DNA from: Diphasiastrum complanatum
Lineage: Eukaryota > Streptophyta > Lycopodiopsida > Lycopodiales > Lycopodiaceae
Reading direction: 5' to 3'
DNA: 64,000 bases
Assembly (NCBI GenBank): GCA_029204225.1
Contig: CM055106.1
Coordinates: 39,399,827 to 39,463,826, forward strand
Made by a program: the position numbers and the translations under genes
The notes under the pieces: generated by a model
Told to the model about the DNA's origin: nothing
Database searches by the model: none
Seen by the model: the letters and a program-made list of their open reading frames with translations, nothing else
In this document: positions 24,501-39,000 of the stretch, one piece after another
Position numbering within the stretch: position 1 is the stretch's first letter
Layout of the letters: every line of letters starts with the position of its first letter

Positions 24501-27500
24501 CAATAGACATCGTGTAATTGGTGTCTTCCTCGTTTTTGCATCCTATAGCAAGTTCAACTCCCTTGAGATTGGATTTTTGAAATCTATTTACATGAATGGC
24601 ATTTTGCTAGTTTGAATGTCAAAAGATCAAGGCGAGTGAAGCAAATCTTGGAATTCAAGCCAAGGTCTTGGATCTCGAGAGATCAAGAATGGATTATAGC
24701 TTGAAAACTATATTCCTCAAGTCCCTTGTTGTACTTAGGTCTCAGGCAACAAGGCGATCCTTAAATTCTCCACTTAAAATTTTGCAGGAAAATAGGAGGC
24801 TTTGTTGGATCATCCTTATTTCTTGCTTGCTATTCCTCAAGGACCAAGGTAGCCTATGCATTTTACTTGTTGGTGGATACTCAATGAATGCATGATTTAG
24901 ATTGAATGGACTTAGCATCATGCATTTGGATCTTGTTAGAAATAATAAATGATAATGTTAGTTTCCCATAGGTTACTTTGACCCAAAAGGTCGAGACTTG
25001 TGTAACCATGGGTTAGGTTTATTATTTAGACCATGTTAAGTTAGTTTTAGCTAAGTTGGACCCAATTTTGGTCTAGTAATAACTCGTGGGTCCAAGTAAA
25101 GTCTAATTATGTTAAGGGGCCCTATCTTGACTTTTGGGGGTGCCCTATAATTAGTAGTGGATAAGCTTAGGGTTTGGAAGGTTCTAGAACTTAGGCATTG
25201 GAAGAGTCTAGGCCCTTGGAAGGCCTATTTATATGTACTCATTATTCATTTGTAATTCATTCCCTTTCTAGCATTGCTACTACTTTCTCTCTCCTTGAGG
25301 GCGCCTAACCCTCTCCCTCTTCTTCTTGTATATGGAGATTGAATGTTAGAAGGATCTTGACACTTTGATTTCCTACATAGTATCAGAGCCATGGATCTTC
25401 TATGCTTGATTTAGGGTGCCCTACCAAAAGAGATCGTCTTCACTTAGGGATCACAAAAATTGATCACCTTTGCTGATTTTTTGGAGTGAAGATCCGTTCA
25501 ATTTTGACTCTTTTCCGTTTTGCAAGAGGGCACCACACATCAAAGGAGATAATAGGATTTTGGGCGCCCAAAAATCAGTTGGTTGTTTGCTGATTTTTCA
25601 GGTTGCAGGAAAGCGCCATTAATTATCTTCTTCGGGGCTACTTTTAGGTTGCCCACATCCGTGTAGGTTTATCCTACTTCCGTTGATCCGCTGCTGCTCT
25701 ATTTTTCATATTTGCTCCTTTGCAGGAGGCTACAAGCAATTTTTATCTTCTGATTTGGCTGAAAAATCGGCACCCTTGCTGATTTTACAAAGTGAAGATC
25801 CGCTTCTTTTTGCTTGTTTCCAGGTGTGGAAGCAGGCGCTAATTTTTTTGTGATGATCCGATCACATTCCGAGGCTGAAAATTGGACAGCATATTACCAT
25901 TTGTAGGGTGTTTGCAACAGCCCTATCCGTGTGTGTATTGTTCACACTTTTTGGCAAGAAACAAGGGTTTAAGAAAAAGCTTTGTTGGAGGCTAACCTAA
26001 TTCTTTACTTGCTAGTTTTTTGAGTTTGTAATGCAATTTCAGGCTGAAATTTTCAGCACACAAGGCCTGTAGGAGGGCGAGTTCCTACATCCATCTAATG
26101 TGTGGTTTCGACACATTCCGGTGCTGATTTTTCAGATTTGATACTTGCTGGTTTTTGTGTTTTTTAGGGCAAATTTAGGGTTTGAAAAAGTTTATCTTCT
26201 TGGCTGGTTCTTATGGCAAGAGATTTGGGAGCAATTCGTACTTGTTCGGGCGAAGATATGTTGGATGGCACCAACTATTCTTCATGGAGTTGCAAGCTGA
26301 GGTCTGGCATCGACGTGATGATCAAGCTCTTTCATTGATTTATCGGCAACAAGATCTATCTTATATCATTTGAGATTTTGCAAGACCTCTAAAAGTGCTT
26401 GGGAAACACTTTTAAAGATGTACCGAATAAAGGATTCATCATTATGCTTTCTCCTCTCTACTTCATCCTCTTTGAAGGTAGAAGAGCAAAGGCATGCAAA
26501 GTTTGATCATTGTCTTTCTAAAAGTACAAGTTTGCATCGGAATGTTGGTATGATAGTTTTGTTAAGGGGCCCTATCTTGACTTTTGGGTAATGAGTACAT
26601 ATAAATAGGCCTTCCAAGGGCCCAGACTCTCCCAACCCCTAAGTTCTAGAACCTTCCAAACCCTAAGCTTTTCCACTACTAATTATAGGGTGTAATTCAT
26701 TCCCTTTCTAGCATTGCTACTACTTTCTCTCTCCTTGAGGGCGCCTAACCCTCTCCCTCTTCTTCTTGTATATGGAGATTGAATGTTAGAAGGATCTTGA
26801 CACTTTGATTTCCTACAAATCTCAGCAAGGAATCACTTGATCCATAATGCCTCTTTGCATGAAGTGATAAGAGCCTTGTACTTGGCCTCACAAGATGATA
26901 GAGAAATTGTGTCTTGCTTCTTGGACAGCCATGAAACCACTCCATCTCCCAAAAAGTGCACAAGCTGAATCTGAAAATCCAATCGAATCAATGTGAGGCC
27001 CACCATATTCAATGCCAAAGTTCCTAGTTCCCAAAAGGCACCTCAGGATTTTCTTGGCAAGGTGCCAATGTCTTATACTAGGACTTTGTATGAATTGACT
27101 AAGTTTGCTAATGCATAAACTTAGATCGAGTCTAGTAATGGCTAACCACATGAGGCTTCCAATTTAGCTTTCTATAAAAGGTAGTGTCCTCAAAGGATGT
27201 TTCACTATCCCTTATAACTAGGTTACAATTTGTCTCCAATGGAGTTGCAATTGACTTACAACCATCCATATTGAATTGTTGGGGATAGAATCGCAATACT
27301 TTTCTTGACAAATAAAAGTTGTATTCTAATCCCTATAGGCCTCTATCCCTAATACATCATGCAACAAACCAAGATCTTTCATTTCGAGCTCTTGCTTAAG
27401 CACTAGCTTTGATTTTACCAACGTTTAAATCACTATTTCCTGTGAGAAAGATGTCATCAACATAAAGTAGGAACAAATTGATGTGAACTCCAAGTAAAGA

Positions 27501-30500
27501 AAATGATCATGCTAACTCATAATAAATCCAAGACCAAGCAAGAAAGTATGGAGTCAAAAGTACCAAGGCTTGAGCCCATACAAGCTTTTCTTCAAAAGAC
27601 ACACAAGATCTTCCCTTTCATATTCCATGTAACCCTTAGGCTGCTTCATCTAAGCTTCCTCGTCCAAGCAGACATTAAAAAGAGCACTAGTGACATCCAT
27701 TTGATACATATTTTAGTCACATAAAGTTGCAAAAAAATTAGGGATCCAAAGTGTTACCATCTTTGCCACACATGCAAAAGTCTCCTCATAATCAATGCCA
27801 TACCTTTGAGCATAGCCCTTTTCCACTAGTCTTGCCTTGTACTTGTTGATGTTGCCATCTTTATTATGCTTCACTTTGTAGATCCACATGCACCTCGTTG
27901 TCTTCTTGCTTTGAGGAAGCTCCACAAGATCCCAAGTACGAATTTCCATCAAAGCATCATACTCCACATTCATGGCATCACACAATTCCCCCTTTTAACA
28001 TGCATTTTTGTAAAAGAGAGGTTCATCTACTTGATGAATGGAAGACATCAAAACAGAATTAGTTCCCTAAATCACTAGCTTACTCTTTGAGCATAAGTGA
28101 GCTATTTGGAACCTTGCTTATCGTTGATGACCTCTTAACAATAGGTGTGGAAGAAAAACTTGGTGGTTCCATTGCAACAACATCATCATGAGCACCATCT
28201 GGATGACAACCATCTAGATTTGACTCAATGAAAGAATCATTTCCATCCAACACATGGCCCACAAGCTCATCAAAGGTACGCCTTTCCTTGACGTAGGATC
28301 CTCCTTAGATCTATCTTCTAAGCAGACACAAGCATAGCATGTGCATCCAAAAACTTTGAGATCTTGAACATCAGGCTTCTTCCCATAAAGGACCTCATAA
28401 GATGACTTACCATCAAGTAAAGTACTTGGTAAACTATTTCAAAGATAGTTAACACAATTGATTGCCTCACCCCAAAATGTCAAAGGAAGAGATACACCCA
28501 ATCTAAGAGCTTTAGTACACTCTTGACAAACATGGCCTATTTTAAAAAAAGCGAAAAATAAAGCATCCACAATAAACTTTTTGACCAAAAGCATCCATGC
28601 ACCTAAAGTTGGGATGTGTGAAATGACAGCATCTAGCTTGTAAAGTCTAGCATACTTCATGCCTTTTGCTATCAAACTACTATTCTTCATAATGGTACAA
28701 ACATTATCTTTCAATTCTACATCGTGCCCATTTTCCATAATTTGTCCTGCACCTATGAGATTTTTAGCAAGAGTAGGAACATAGAGCACACCTTCAAGTC
28801 TTGATCGTTTGCCACCATCTATGAGTTAGGCTACACTACTTCCTCAATCATAAATTCACCATCATTTCCTATATAAATGGCTTCTTTTGTAGTTGCTGTC
28901 ATCATCTCATTTTGGCATTCTTCTACATTTGTGTGGAGATTATGTTGTGTGTTTGACTGATGTGCATATAGGCGAAGAATGAAATGTTATCTTGCTATTG
29001 TAAGGACCGTAAACAGAGGTTTAGGATCAAATCTAAATATGTTTCGATTTGCCTTTGATTCTATTTCCATTTGGTGGATGCTCTTAATCAAACTACCAAG
29101 TGAGTGATTTGTCTAACATTAGTTCATTATTGGCCCAGATCTAACTTTAGGATCATGATTTGATTTGATTTTTTCACATGGTATGAAAGTTGGCTCATGG
29201 CCAGAAATAATAAATTTGCTATTTTTAGTGGAGATTCGGGGACGACCTGAATTCTAGCATGCTTTTATGCATATATCCTTATTGACACTTTATGTGAGTG
29301 GATCTTGAAGATCAAAATTCATTTGAAGGTCAATTGGAGTTCAAAAGCTGAGAGCAAGCATATTTTATTGTATTCATCAAAACAATTTCTTTATTTGTTG
29401 GAGAGGTTGTGCACATTCAAGCTAACATAGTTGTTTCTAGTTTCTAATTGACAATCTCCCTTGTGGATGAGCATAGCTCCCCTTGTGGATAAAAATTCTT
29501 CTTAATTGATTGAAAAATCTCCGTGTGGATGAGCATAGCTTCCCTTGTGATGAAAAACTCTCCTTATGGCTTGAGCGTTGCTCCCCTTATGGATCCAATA
29601 GCTCTCCTTTGTGGGAGCAAGATTGTCAATTTTTTGCGTATAGGATTTGTTGAATCAATAGAAATGAATGTATTTCAACCTTTATGTTTCTTATTGGAGC
29701 TATTGTTGGAAGATTTTAACCATAGACGAGTGTTTTCAAATATATTTAGATCTGAATTTCGTTCTATTGAAAGGTGATCGTAGGTTGATCAAAATTCTTC
29801 AGGATTATATATGCTACTCAACTAGTTACAAGAGAGATAGCATTGTGAGGTTCTAAATCTTTGTGATTCCACTTCACCTCATTTGTTGAGAGGAGAGTGA
29901 GTGCTAAGTGCATTGAAATAGGTTAAAAAGGAGTAATCATTTGCATCATGCCTACTAATAGTGGAATCATGTTGGAAGGCAATGATAGGCTCAACTCTAC
30001 AAACTATGCAACTTGGTAAGTAAGCATGGAGTCCTTGCTTGAGTTGAATGAACTAATGGAGGAGAGACCCCAAGTGCTTCAAGGGTCATTGAGGTATGAC
30101 AAAAGGGCCAAGAGAGCTCTCCACATCATCAAGATGATTGCTACCAATGAACTTCTTAAAAAGAGTTAAGGCCTTAAATGATGATTTAGCATGCATAGAT
30201 GAAAGCATTAAGGATGTAAATCTTGTTCAAGTTATGCTTAATTGCTCGTTGGATGATCATGTTAATCTTGTACAAAGCTTTGCCAATCAAAAGACTTTGC
30301 CGAGTGTTGAAAACTTGCAAGAGATCTTGGTGGCTGAAGAGCATAGGTGGAAGCTCTTTTACTCACGGTGGAAGAGAAGAGGCACTTTTCTCAAAGGGCA
30401 AGTTCAAAGGCAAAGGTAAGGGGTTCGAGAAAGGCAACCTGGATCATGGTGAGACTTCTTCTTTTGACGGTAAGAAGAGAGATAAGTCAAAGCTAAAGTG

Positions 30501-33012
30501 TTTTCATTGTGGCACAAAAGGACACTTTCCTAGTGAATGCTTTAAAAAAAAAGAGCAAGAAATGAAGCAAGACAATCTCACTTTAGATAAGGATAACAAA
30601 ATGTTTGTAATTTTCTTTTGATGTCTTCTAGCTTGTTAACCAATGAAAGAGATATTGATCCACGATGGATTGACAGTGGAGCAAGCTCTCACATGACAAG
30701 GCACAAGGAGTATTTCCCATCCTTGATGACTTATGAGAGTGAAAGAAAGGTCATCTACATAGCCAATGATAGTGAATGTGCCATAAAGCGCATTGGAAAT
30801 ATTCCTATTTCTCTCACTACAAATAGGAATGCAAACCTAGAGAATGCACTGTTCATTCCTTCCATTACTAAGAATCTTCTTAGTGTGATTGACAAGGGTC
30901 TAGAAGTTGAGTTTGTTGGTGATGCTTGCTTCATAAGTAAAAGAGGTACTTTGATTGCCAAAGGCAAGAGAAAAGGCAAACTTTACAAACTTGGTGTTTG
31001 TGTTATTGCTAACCAAGAAAATTTGGTGGCAAAGGAGCAAATGATACTTCAACAAGGCATTTTAAATATCAATATGCTAGTCACTTTTGAACTATTTTTT
31101 CTTTCCCACCTATGCAAGAATCTAAAGATAGTATATGAAACGTACCAATCTTCCTAGAAAACAAGGACTAAAATGTGAGCCTAGCAAGGATATCTACACA
31201 ACGCTTATGACTACTGTGTCTAATATATTAATGTGCTTTCATTCTACATTTATAGCTTGTAAGAATGTAACAAATTGAACAAGGTACCTTTTCCTTTTTT
31301 CCCCAATCAACACCCCAATTTCGATTTGTGTCCACTCCTCTACCTATATTGGCATGCAAACCATACATATTGTCATTGGAAACAGCTTGGACTTACATTA
31401 AATTACCATTCAATCCTAAATACTTTGCAAGACAAGAATCACTAAGTGTAAAACATGCTTTGGCATTATGTGTCAAATTTTTACAATGATTATGTGTGAT
31501 TAAACAACTCTTGAGATAAAATAGATATTGACCACTATGTCTAGGGAATTCAACTGAACCTTGATCAACAACAAAACTTTACCATTCTTTCTCTCACATA
31601 GATCTCCTTTTTCAACTTTTTTGCGTCCATTGACATTCTCCACGGGCACAACCTGAACACAATAAGCCAACTTATCATACTCTCCTACGTAGGCGATTGA
31701 ATTTATCGTCAACAACCATAGATCATTTTGAAAAATGTATTAGAGCATTTACAAGAGCAATGAATCACTAGGAGAACATTATGTGAAATAAGATAATCTA
31801 CAATTGAGATTTAAGAATTCAGTGGTGCAAAAGCGTTTCGGAATCCATATGAATAACTCATAGTGAAAAGGGTTCCAGGAATTTTGTTGTGCTGCACTCC
31901 ACAACATTTACGTCTTTATTTCATCTTTTTCTCAAGGATTTGATAACGAACTACTAAACATAACTTGGGTATTTGAGCTTAAAAATTTTACAAACAGACT
32001 AAGAACAAAATACAAAGTGGATTTATCGATATGTAAATTTTGCTCCAATTACTATATTCGCAATATATATCTCCAATTCTAAAAATTATGCTACTTGTTC
32101 CCTGGCCCAAAAGTCACTTAGTTGTTCAAAAAAATTATGTTTTCTATAATTGCATGAGTATAATCAAGAATTGAGCATTCCTACTCCCTATGTCCACGTT
32201 GTCTAGTGCATATTTCCAACATAATGCAAGCAATCATATTTTGGACATATTCTAATTAAATCAAATTGATTCGCAAATCAAATTGAGTTACTTAATTGCC
32301 TAACAACTGGACATCGGAAAATGAAATGGAACTCATCCTCAATCTCCTGTAAAGGGCAGCACTGACAAATCCGTAGCGGTCGAGGTCTGTCTGTGTATCT
32401 GCCTGTCTCATTAGCAAGCTGGTGAGAAGAGACCCTAAGCTAACCAACACGATAACGCAGGCCGAAAGATAACATCTAAGACAAATAACCCGGCCGAATG
32501 GGAAGCCCAGAAACATCAAGCTGAAGAAGATGAGTGTGATAAAAATGAAGCTTGACCCGTGCTAGATCTAGGTGAGACCACATTGTGCTGATGTAAGCTC
32601 TGTAAATCTGCTAGCGGATATATGTGTGTGTCCCATTCGGGAGATCAGATATAGAAATCAAAAGATCAAAAACACACTGAAACATGAGGACTTAGCCTGC
32701 TGACTAGCTAGAGCGTGAGAGGATGTGAAAGCTGCAGCAACATATCTGGATGAATCAAGCTCTGAGACTATGAATGAATGTGATAATCCGAAGTATAGCC
32801 TCGACAATCAATGGTGGCGAGGCAAACTCTGCCAATATAATATCATGGGGAACTGACTGCTTCGCACGGATCATCCGGCTAAGCATAAGGATCTGCAAAC
32901 GTGAAATATCACTCCAAGTATCCCTGGAATGTAAGAGGACCATTCATCACCATCTCGAAGAGAGAGAGAGTGAGAGAGAGAGAGAGAGAGAGATATTACA
33001 TTTTTTTTGTGC

Positions 33013-33081
<69 letters not shown>

Positions 33082-36000
33082 GGCCGCTTCTCCCATTTGG
33101 GACAAGGTGGAATTGTTGTCTGATAGAAAGTGGCGTTGCCCTTTTTGTAGGAAAGAGTTGGCTGGGAACGCCTCTCGGGTCCGAGCACATTTGGGAGGAT
33201 TGTGTACCTGACCCACAGGGGGACGCTACGGGATCGGCCTTTGTACATCCATCCCCCTTGCGGAGAGGGCTCACATTCTCGAGACATATGCTGAGCCAGG
33301 TGCTGAGGCCGGCGAGCGATCCACAGATGCCGCGGAGACCCCTTCCGCTAGTGCACCCACTGCCACCCCTGCCACCACCCCCGCCTCCGCCACCGCCACC
33401 GCCCTATACTCCCCATGGATCCACAGCCTCCACTTCCGCACCTGTAGCTATGCCACCACCTCCAGAGCCGCACCATCCATCTGCATCCTCTCAGCCATAC
33501 ACATCCCGAGGCACCAGACAGACCACCATACCGGGATCTCTCAGAGAGGGACAGCACAGGGAGGCCACCAAGACCATAGCAAAGATGTTCTATGACCTAA
33601 ACCTCCCCTTCATCATGGCCTCATCCCGCATCTTTAGAGAGGCAATCTCGAAGATTGCAGCTTGCGGGCCCAGCTACACACCACCCTCAGCCGACACGCT
33701 TCGCGGCCCTTTGCTCCAGGGGCGAGTTGTCGAGGTCAGAGAGAGACTGGCCGCATTGCACGAGGGCTAGGATAGTTACGGCTGTCCCATCATGGCTGAT
33801 GGGTGGATTGATCGTCATAAACGTCCACTCATCAACATCTGCTACGATTCCATGTTCCTCTGCAGCGTCGACGCCTAAGAGGCAGGGAGAGTGCACACGA
33901 GGGAGTACATCTACTGCATCATCTGCCAGGCGATACAGGAGGTTGGGCCACAGCGCGTTGTCCAGGTACTAGTTCTTTCATTGGTTGCTTGATCATTAAC
34001 TGCGCAATGTGTTAACAAAGGTTTCAATAGTTTTCAATTGATTTTTCAAGCTGTACATTAAATGAATCAACTGTTGGCGATAGGTTGTGACAGACAATGC
34101 ATCCAACTGCCGCGGTATGGGGGATCTTCTTATGGCAGAGTACCCCTCCATTGTGTGGACTCCATGTGCCGCACACTAACTGGACGTCCTCCTGCATTCC
34201 AGCGGGCGTCTGCCTTGGGTCAGTGAGCTTCTGAAGAAGGCACTTGCAATTGTGGACTTCATCACACGCAAGCGCCGCACCACTGCCCTTTTCCGCGCAT
34301 TCAGCAGGTAAGATGCTACATATTTTTAAGCTGATTTACAGTTCCGTTGCACATGCCAATAATTCCAGGGATTAGGGTTTACGGTTGCGAATGCGTTTTG
34401 GTGTGTGGTTCTTACTTCGTTATACAATGCAGGCTGGATTTGAAGAAGCCTGCTCCCACGTACTTCGCGTACCAGTTCATCATGCTAGAGTGGCTACACC
34501 GGTTGAAGGGTGATTTGCGGCGCATGGCCACTTCGGCAGAGTTCACGGCCATGGACCTATCTCAGACCCCAGAGGGCTTCCACGACATCCTATTCATGGA
34601 GCCCTTCTGGTTTGATTTGCAGCAGCTCATGGATGTCATGCACCCGATGTATTCTGTTCTGAGGCTCGTTGATCGCGAGGGGTGCACGATGGGCTTCATA
34701 TACGAGTTCATGGACTGCATAGGCGAGTCTCTCGCACGTTCCGATCTCGACGCGGCCAGGTATACCTTTTTCCGTCTCACGAACTTTCTTTCCATTTGCA
34801 CTCTATTTCATGTTGGTGTCGCAGCATGCAATTATGTAATTGTTGCCTCCACATGGTATGTTCCACAGGTTGGCGCCTATTAAGCGGTTGTGGGCGCGGC
34901 GATGGCAAAAGTTCCATCAGCCGATTCACAGCGTAGCCCACATAGTTCCTCCGTTGCGGCAGAGCGACCGGCAGTACAGAGATGGGGAGCTGCGTGCGGA
35001 CTGGTTCACATACATCCGCCTCCTAGACAGCGACCCTCTTTATCGCAGCGAGCTCGAAGATCAGAGGCTGAGGTTCAGGTACACTCTTGCTCTATCCCCG
35101 CCCACCTTTGCATGATGTTCAACTTCCCTTTGCTTGCTCGATACAACTCACGCACACCGTTGCTCAATTTCAGGCACGCCCTAGGGCTGTTCAGCGAGGA
35201 CCTTGCTCGCATGCGAGGTAACAGGCTTAGGCCCATATCATGGTGGGAGAGCTATGGCGCTGCACAGACAAAGCCGCAGAGGCTCGCATTTCGAGTCCTG
35301 TCATAGGTATGTTTTCTAATCCGCCAGTTCCATTCATCTAAACAGTTTCCGCATTGTCTCTATAAGGCCGCAACTCACTTAAGTGACTGCCTATTGATGC
35401 AGGATTGTTCTGCCTGCGTGTGTGAGCGGAACTTGTCAGCGTTCAGCCTTGTTCACACGAACAGGCAGAATCGCCTCACACAAGAGCGGTGCAATGACTT
35501 GGTGTACTGCAACACCAACACCAGGGTGGTTCGACACATCGCAGACAGCATGAGTGCAGGCGGCGCACGCGCCCTACTGTTGCAGGTATATTTCTATGTG
35601 AACCCGATACGGACCTAACAGACTTGGCCTTGCTCAAACACACACCCTTTGATTCTACATGTACATTGTTTGCTCTTTAACTCAACACCTTGCTTTATCT
35701 TTATCTCTCATCAAAGCAGCTATTGTTTCAAATGCTTTTTCTTCCTCTACCTTTTCTCCACATAAAATTTCGTATGTGCCTCACCCTCTCCTCAATCCAA
35801 TCCTCAAACTAGGCCTCCGCTACCTCTTACCATACACGAGTTATGGCCTACAAAGAGTTAGTTTTATTTTGAATTTTAATAGGTGATATGGAAAGCCATA
35901 GCTTGAATTTCTTAACTGACTAAGACCTGCTAGTTTTGTCTTGATTGTGCCATGACGTACAAGTTATCTTTCTTGCTTCTAGAGTTTGCATTGATATTTA

Positions 36001-39000
36001 ATCCATGTTTTGTACATATAGTGTTTGAGACGTTGTTTTCTAGATAGCATGCTCGTGTAAGTCATCATTGTCCTAGGCCCTTTCAGCCCTCTTTCACCAT
36101 CAAGGACTGTAGGCTTAGTTCTGCATTGGTTCTCTTTCACTAGAGTGCTGGATCTTCGTATCTCAGATTATTGTAGAGTTCTATCTTGGATGAAATGTGG
36201 CAGTTTTTTATTGGATCTCTAGTGATAACAAAGCAACAAAGGCAATACAGGAAAACCATCTGCATACCTTCAAGACCATATTTGTAAGCACTTGATTGAA
36301 GGAAGTAATATCATGATTCCTTAACTCATGTTCTCCAGCCAGAATACTTAATAGCCTCAAAGCAACTTCCGATGTTACCAGCTCCCTACCATGCTGCCCA
36401 AAATTCTGTTCATGCGAACATAATTCTTTTTTTATCAGAGCAATTGATATCCCAGTAAAGAAAAAATGTTGCTAAAAAATGGGACCCAAAAATGTTGGGA
36501 CAGTGCCGAAAAATCATAAAAACCCTAACGCTACTAAGAGCAATAATATTAATGGCCTCTCTAAACACATGGCATGTCCCACTTCAATTACTAGCTAGAA
36601 AGGGATGAGGATGTACAAGTAAAATGCGTAGTTCCCTCTGTAAGTTGGGTCTTCTGCCACCTGGCTCCACTGTGACTATGGCCATTTCTGTTGAGTAGCC
36701 AACCACTACCGATTTCCAAACTTTCTCCTACACAAGCCCATCCAATATTACTTGCAAAGTTTCAACAATATAACCGGTACAAGACTATTATCGAACTCCT
36801 TAACCTCAGCAAACAAAAACTTGCAGCAACTGCAAGCAAAAAAGTTAATAAAACGTTTTTGACATGTACCCACAGTCATGATCATGGGATGGCGAGAAAC
36901 AAGTTCACTTATGTCTTGGAGAAGCTGGTCACTGTCAAAAGCCAACAGACGAGTACGAAATGGAGTTCCATTTGGATTAAAAGCATCACTACTCGACAGA
37001 AACCCACTTGTATATATGAGATGAATGCAAATTAATGAATGGCATAGCTAAAGACTGAAATATTTCAAATAAGAGCCAAGAAAAGATATTTAAAGACAAA
37101 CCAGTAAGAACCATTGTGAAAACATCTCTTTACCTAGAATAAGCAAATATGTAGATTAGAGGTTTTGTGAGCCCATCCCAAGTTTGCATAATAGTGATAG
37201 AACCATTAAAAAATAAGTGCTGGCAATTTCTACAGCATCCTCCATTTGTTCAAGCTTAAAAAAATTATTATCCCAGCAATTTTATGCAAAATTTGAGCTT
37301 ATGATTACCCTAGAGACTTCAAGTTTCCAAGCTTAAAGACTACAATAATAATACTTTGGAGCTTGTTCTCAAAGAAATTTTCAGGCTGTTATCATTTCAA
37401 CTCCCAGTATGAGTTGGATAATTGAAAGGAGCTTGTTCATAAATTACACTATTTACACTTTGTGCGTATAATGTAAGAGCACTTTCTACCAGTCCAGTAA
37501 TTGGAATCGATTTAAGAAACAAAAACTTCTTACTGTCTTGACACAAGTTAATTCACACTACAGGGTCAAATTTGTTATCGCAAAAGATCTTCAAACAATT
37601 CACATGATTGCTAGCAAATTCGACCAGTTCCCCATGTTAAAATTGCCTTGATTGAGGAGTAAAGTAGGTCATGTTTGTTGCATCGCATTCATATCTCATG
37701 TAATCGCCTGGCTTGAATTCGACAGCAAACAAAGCTTGCATGTTGTACACAACAACTGATAGCAAAGAAAAGTTCTCATAAAATAGCATCTTATTAGTTG
37801 CTGACAAAAGTGAAAAGCACCTACGATGAACCGTCATGTAATATAAAAGAGCAAGGAACCACAAAGACAAATTGTCTTCCAGAAAGTACAGTCCAGCAAG
37901 GTTTAACTGTTTAACAAATTCTAAGGTAACCCCTTGAGCCTATAGATTCAACGAATTGGCACACAAAAGAGGAACAAGTCCCACCTTGAATAGCATGAGG
38001 TAGGAAGTTACAATCTAGATGCCTCTGAGAGTTAATGGGTTAGACAATAGCCCATACTACCATGTACATTTATCAGCTCCCAGCAACTTAAAAAGGTTGC
38101 CTTGTTGTCTACTGTGTTTTCAGGTTGTGAGTACAAATTTAAATTAGGGAGTCATAGAGAAGAATCTCACTAAAAGAGCACCAAGTTAAGTTACAGACAT
38201 CATAAACAATTAATTGAACCATGGATTAACAGTTTATTGACTTATTAAAACCTTTATTTAAGTTGGATATCTTGGACCCCCGACTTAGACTACCGAAATT
38301 TATTGATAGAAGAGCTATTCTTGGGTCCCAAAATTAGGGAGCTGACCAACAGCCCTACTTCAAGGTGACTCCTGTTAGCCTCAGTCTCTTTGTTGACTGA
38401 GCAATGACTAGCACACCTTATGGTATGCAAGTCCAGGCTTAAATTCAGTTATGAGTTAGCATCCTACTTGTGACGATCCTTATTCCTCCACTGTTCTGCT
38501 TTCATTTAATCTGAAAAACTACAACTCTTTCGATATAGCAGTGTTCTAAATATACTTGGGTCATAACTTGGTGTCAGAGCATTTTCTGGCAAGGAAAAAC
38601 AGAGAGTCGGTTCTTTCAATCCTCAAACCATCAGCTACACTAGGTGCTGCATTCCATTTCACCAAATTTGCCAGTTTGGATCAAGGGGGAGAAAAGTCTC
38701 AATTTGACTTCCTAAAAGCAGCTTGTTGAAGGAGAGATTATAGTTCACATTTTAGGTAACAGACTAATGGACAGCAAAAATTTCAAAAATTGGCACCTTC
38801 ATGTTTTTTGGTTTTTTGATCCCAAGTTTTGACATTCAGTTGGATCTACTCACATTTACAATCTCCCTACAATAGGCCATTGAACACTCCTTTTACAGAC
38901 TATCGACTAGGTATCCTGAAACTAAGATATTGACATTCCAATTTTCAAATCGTCATCTTCTTCGATTGCTCAGGCAACACAGAATTTTCACATTCTGATT

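Noticed and set aside
32774-33287. Long frames with poly Thr-His and poly Leu-Ser
   Set aside because: Read through the GA/GT microsatellite; composition is that of the repeat.
37637-37870. Possible extra carboxypeptidase exon (FKPGDYMRYECDATNMTYF)
   Set aside because: Protein-like, but without a good donor site, and exons 1 and 2 already join in phase without it.
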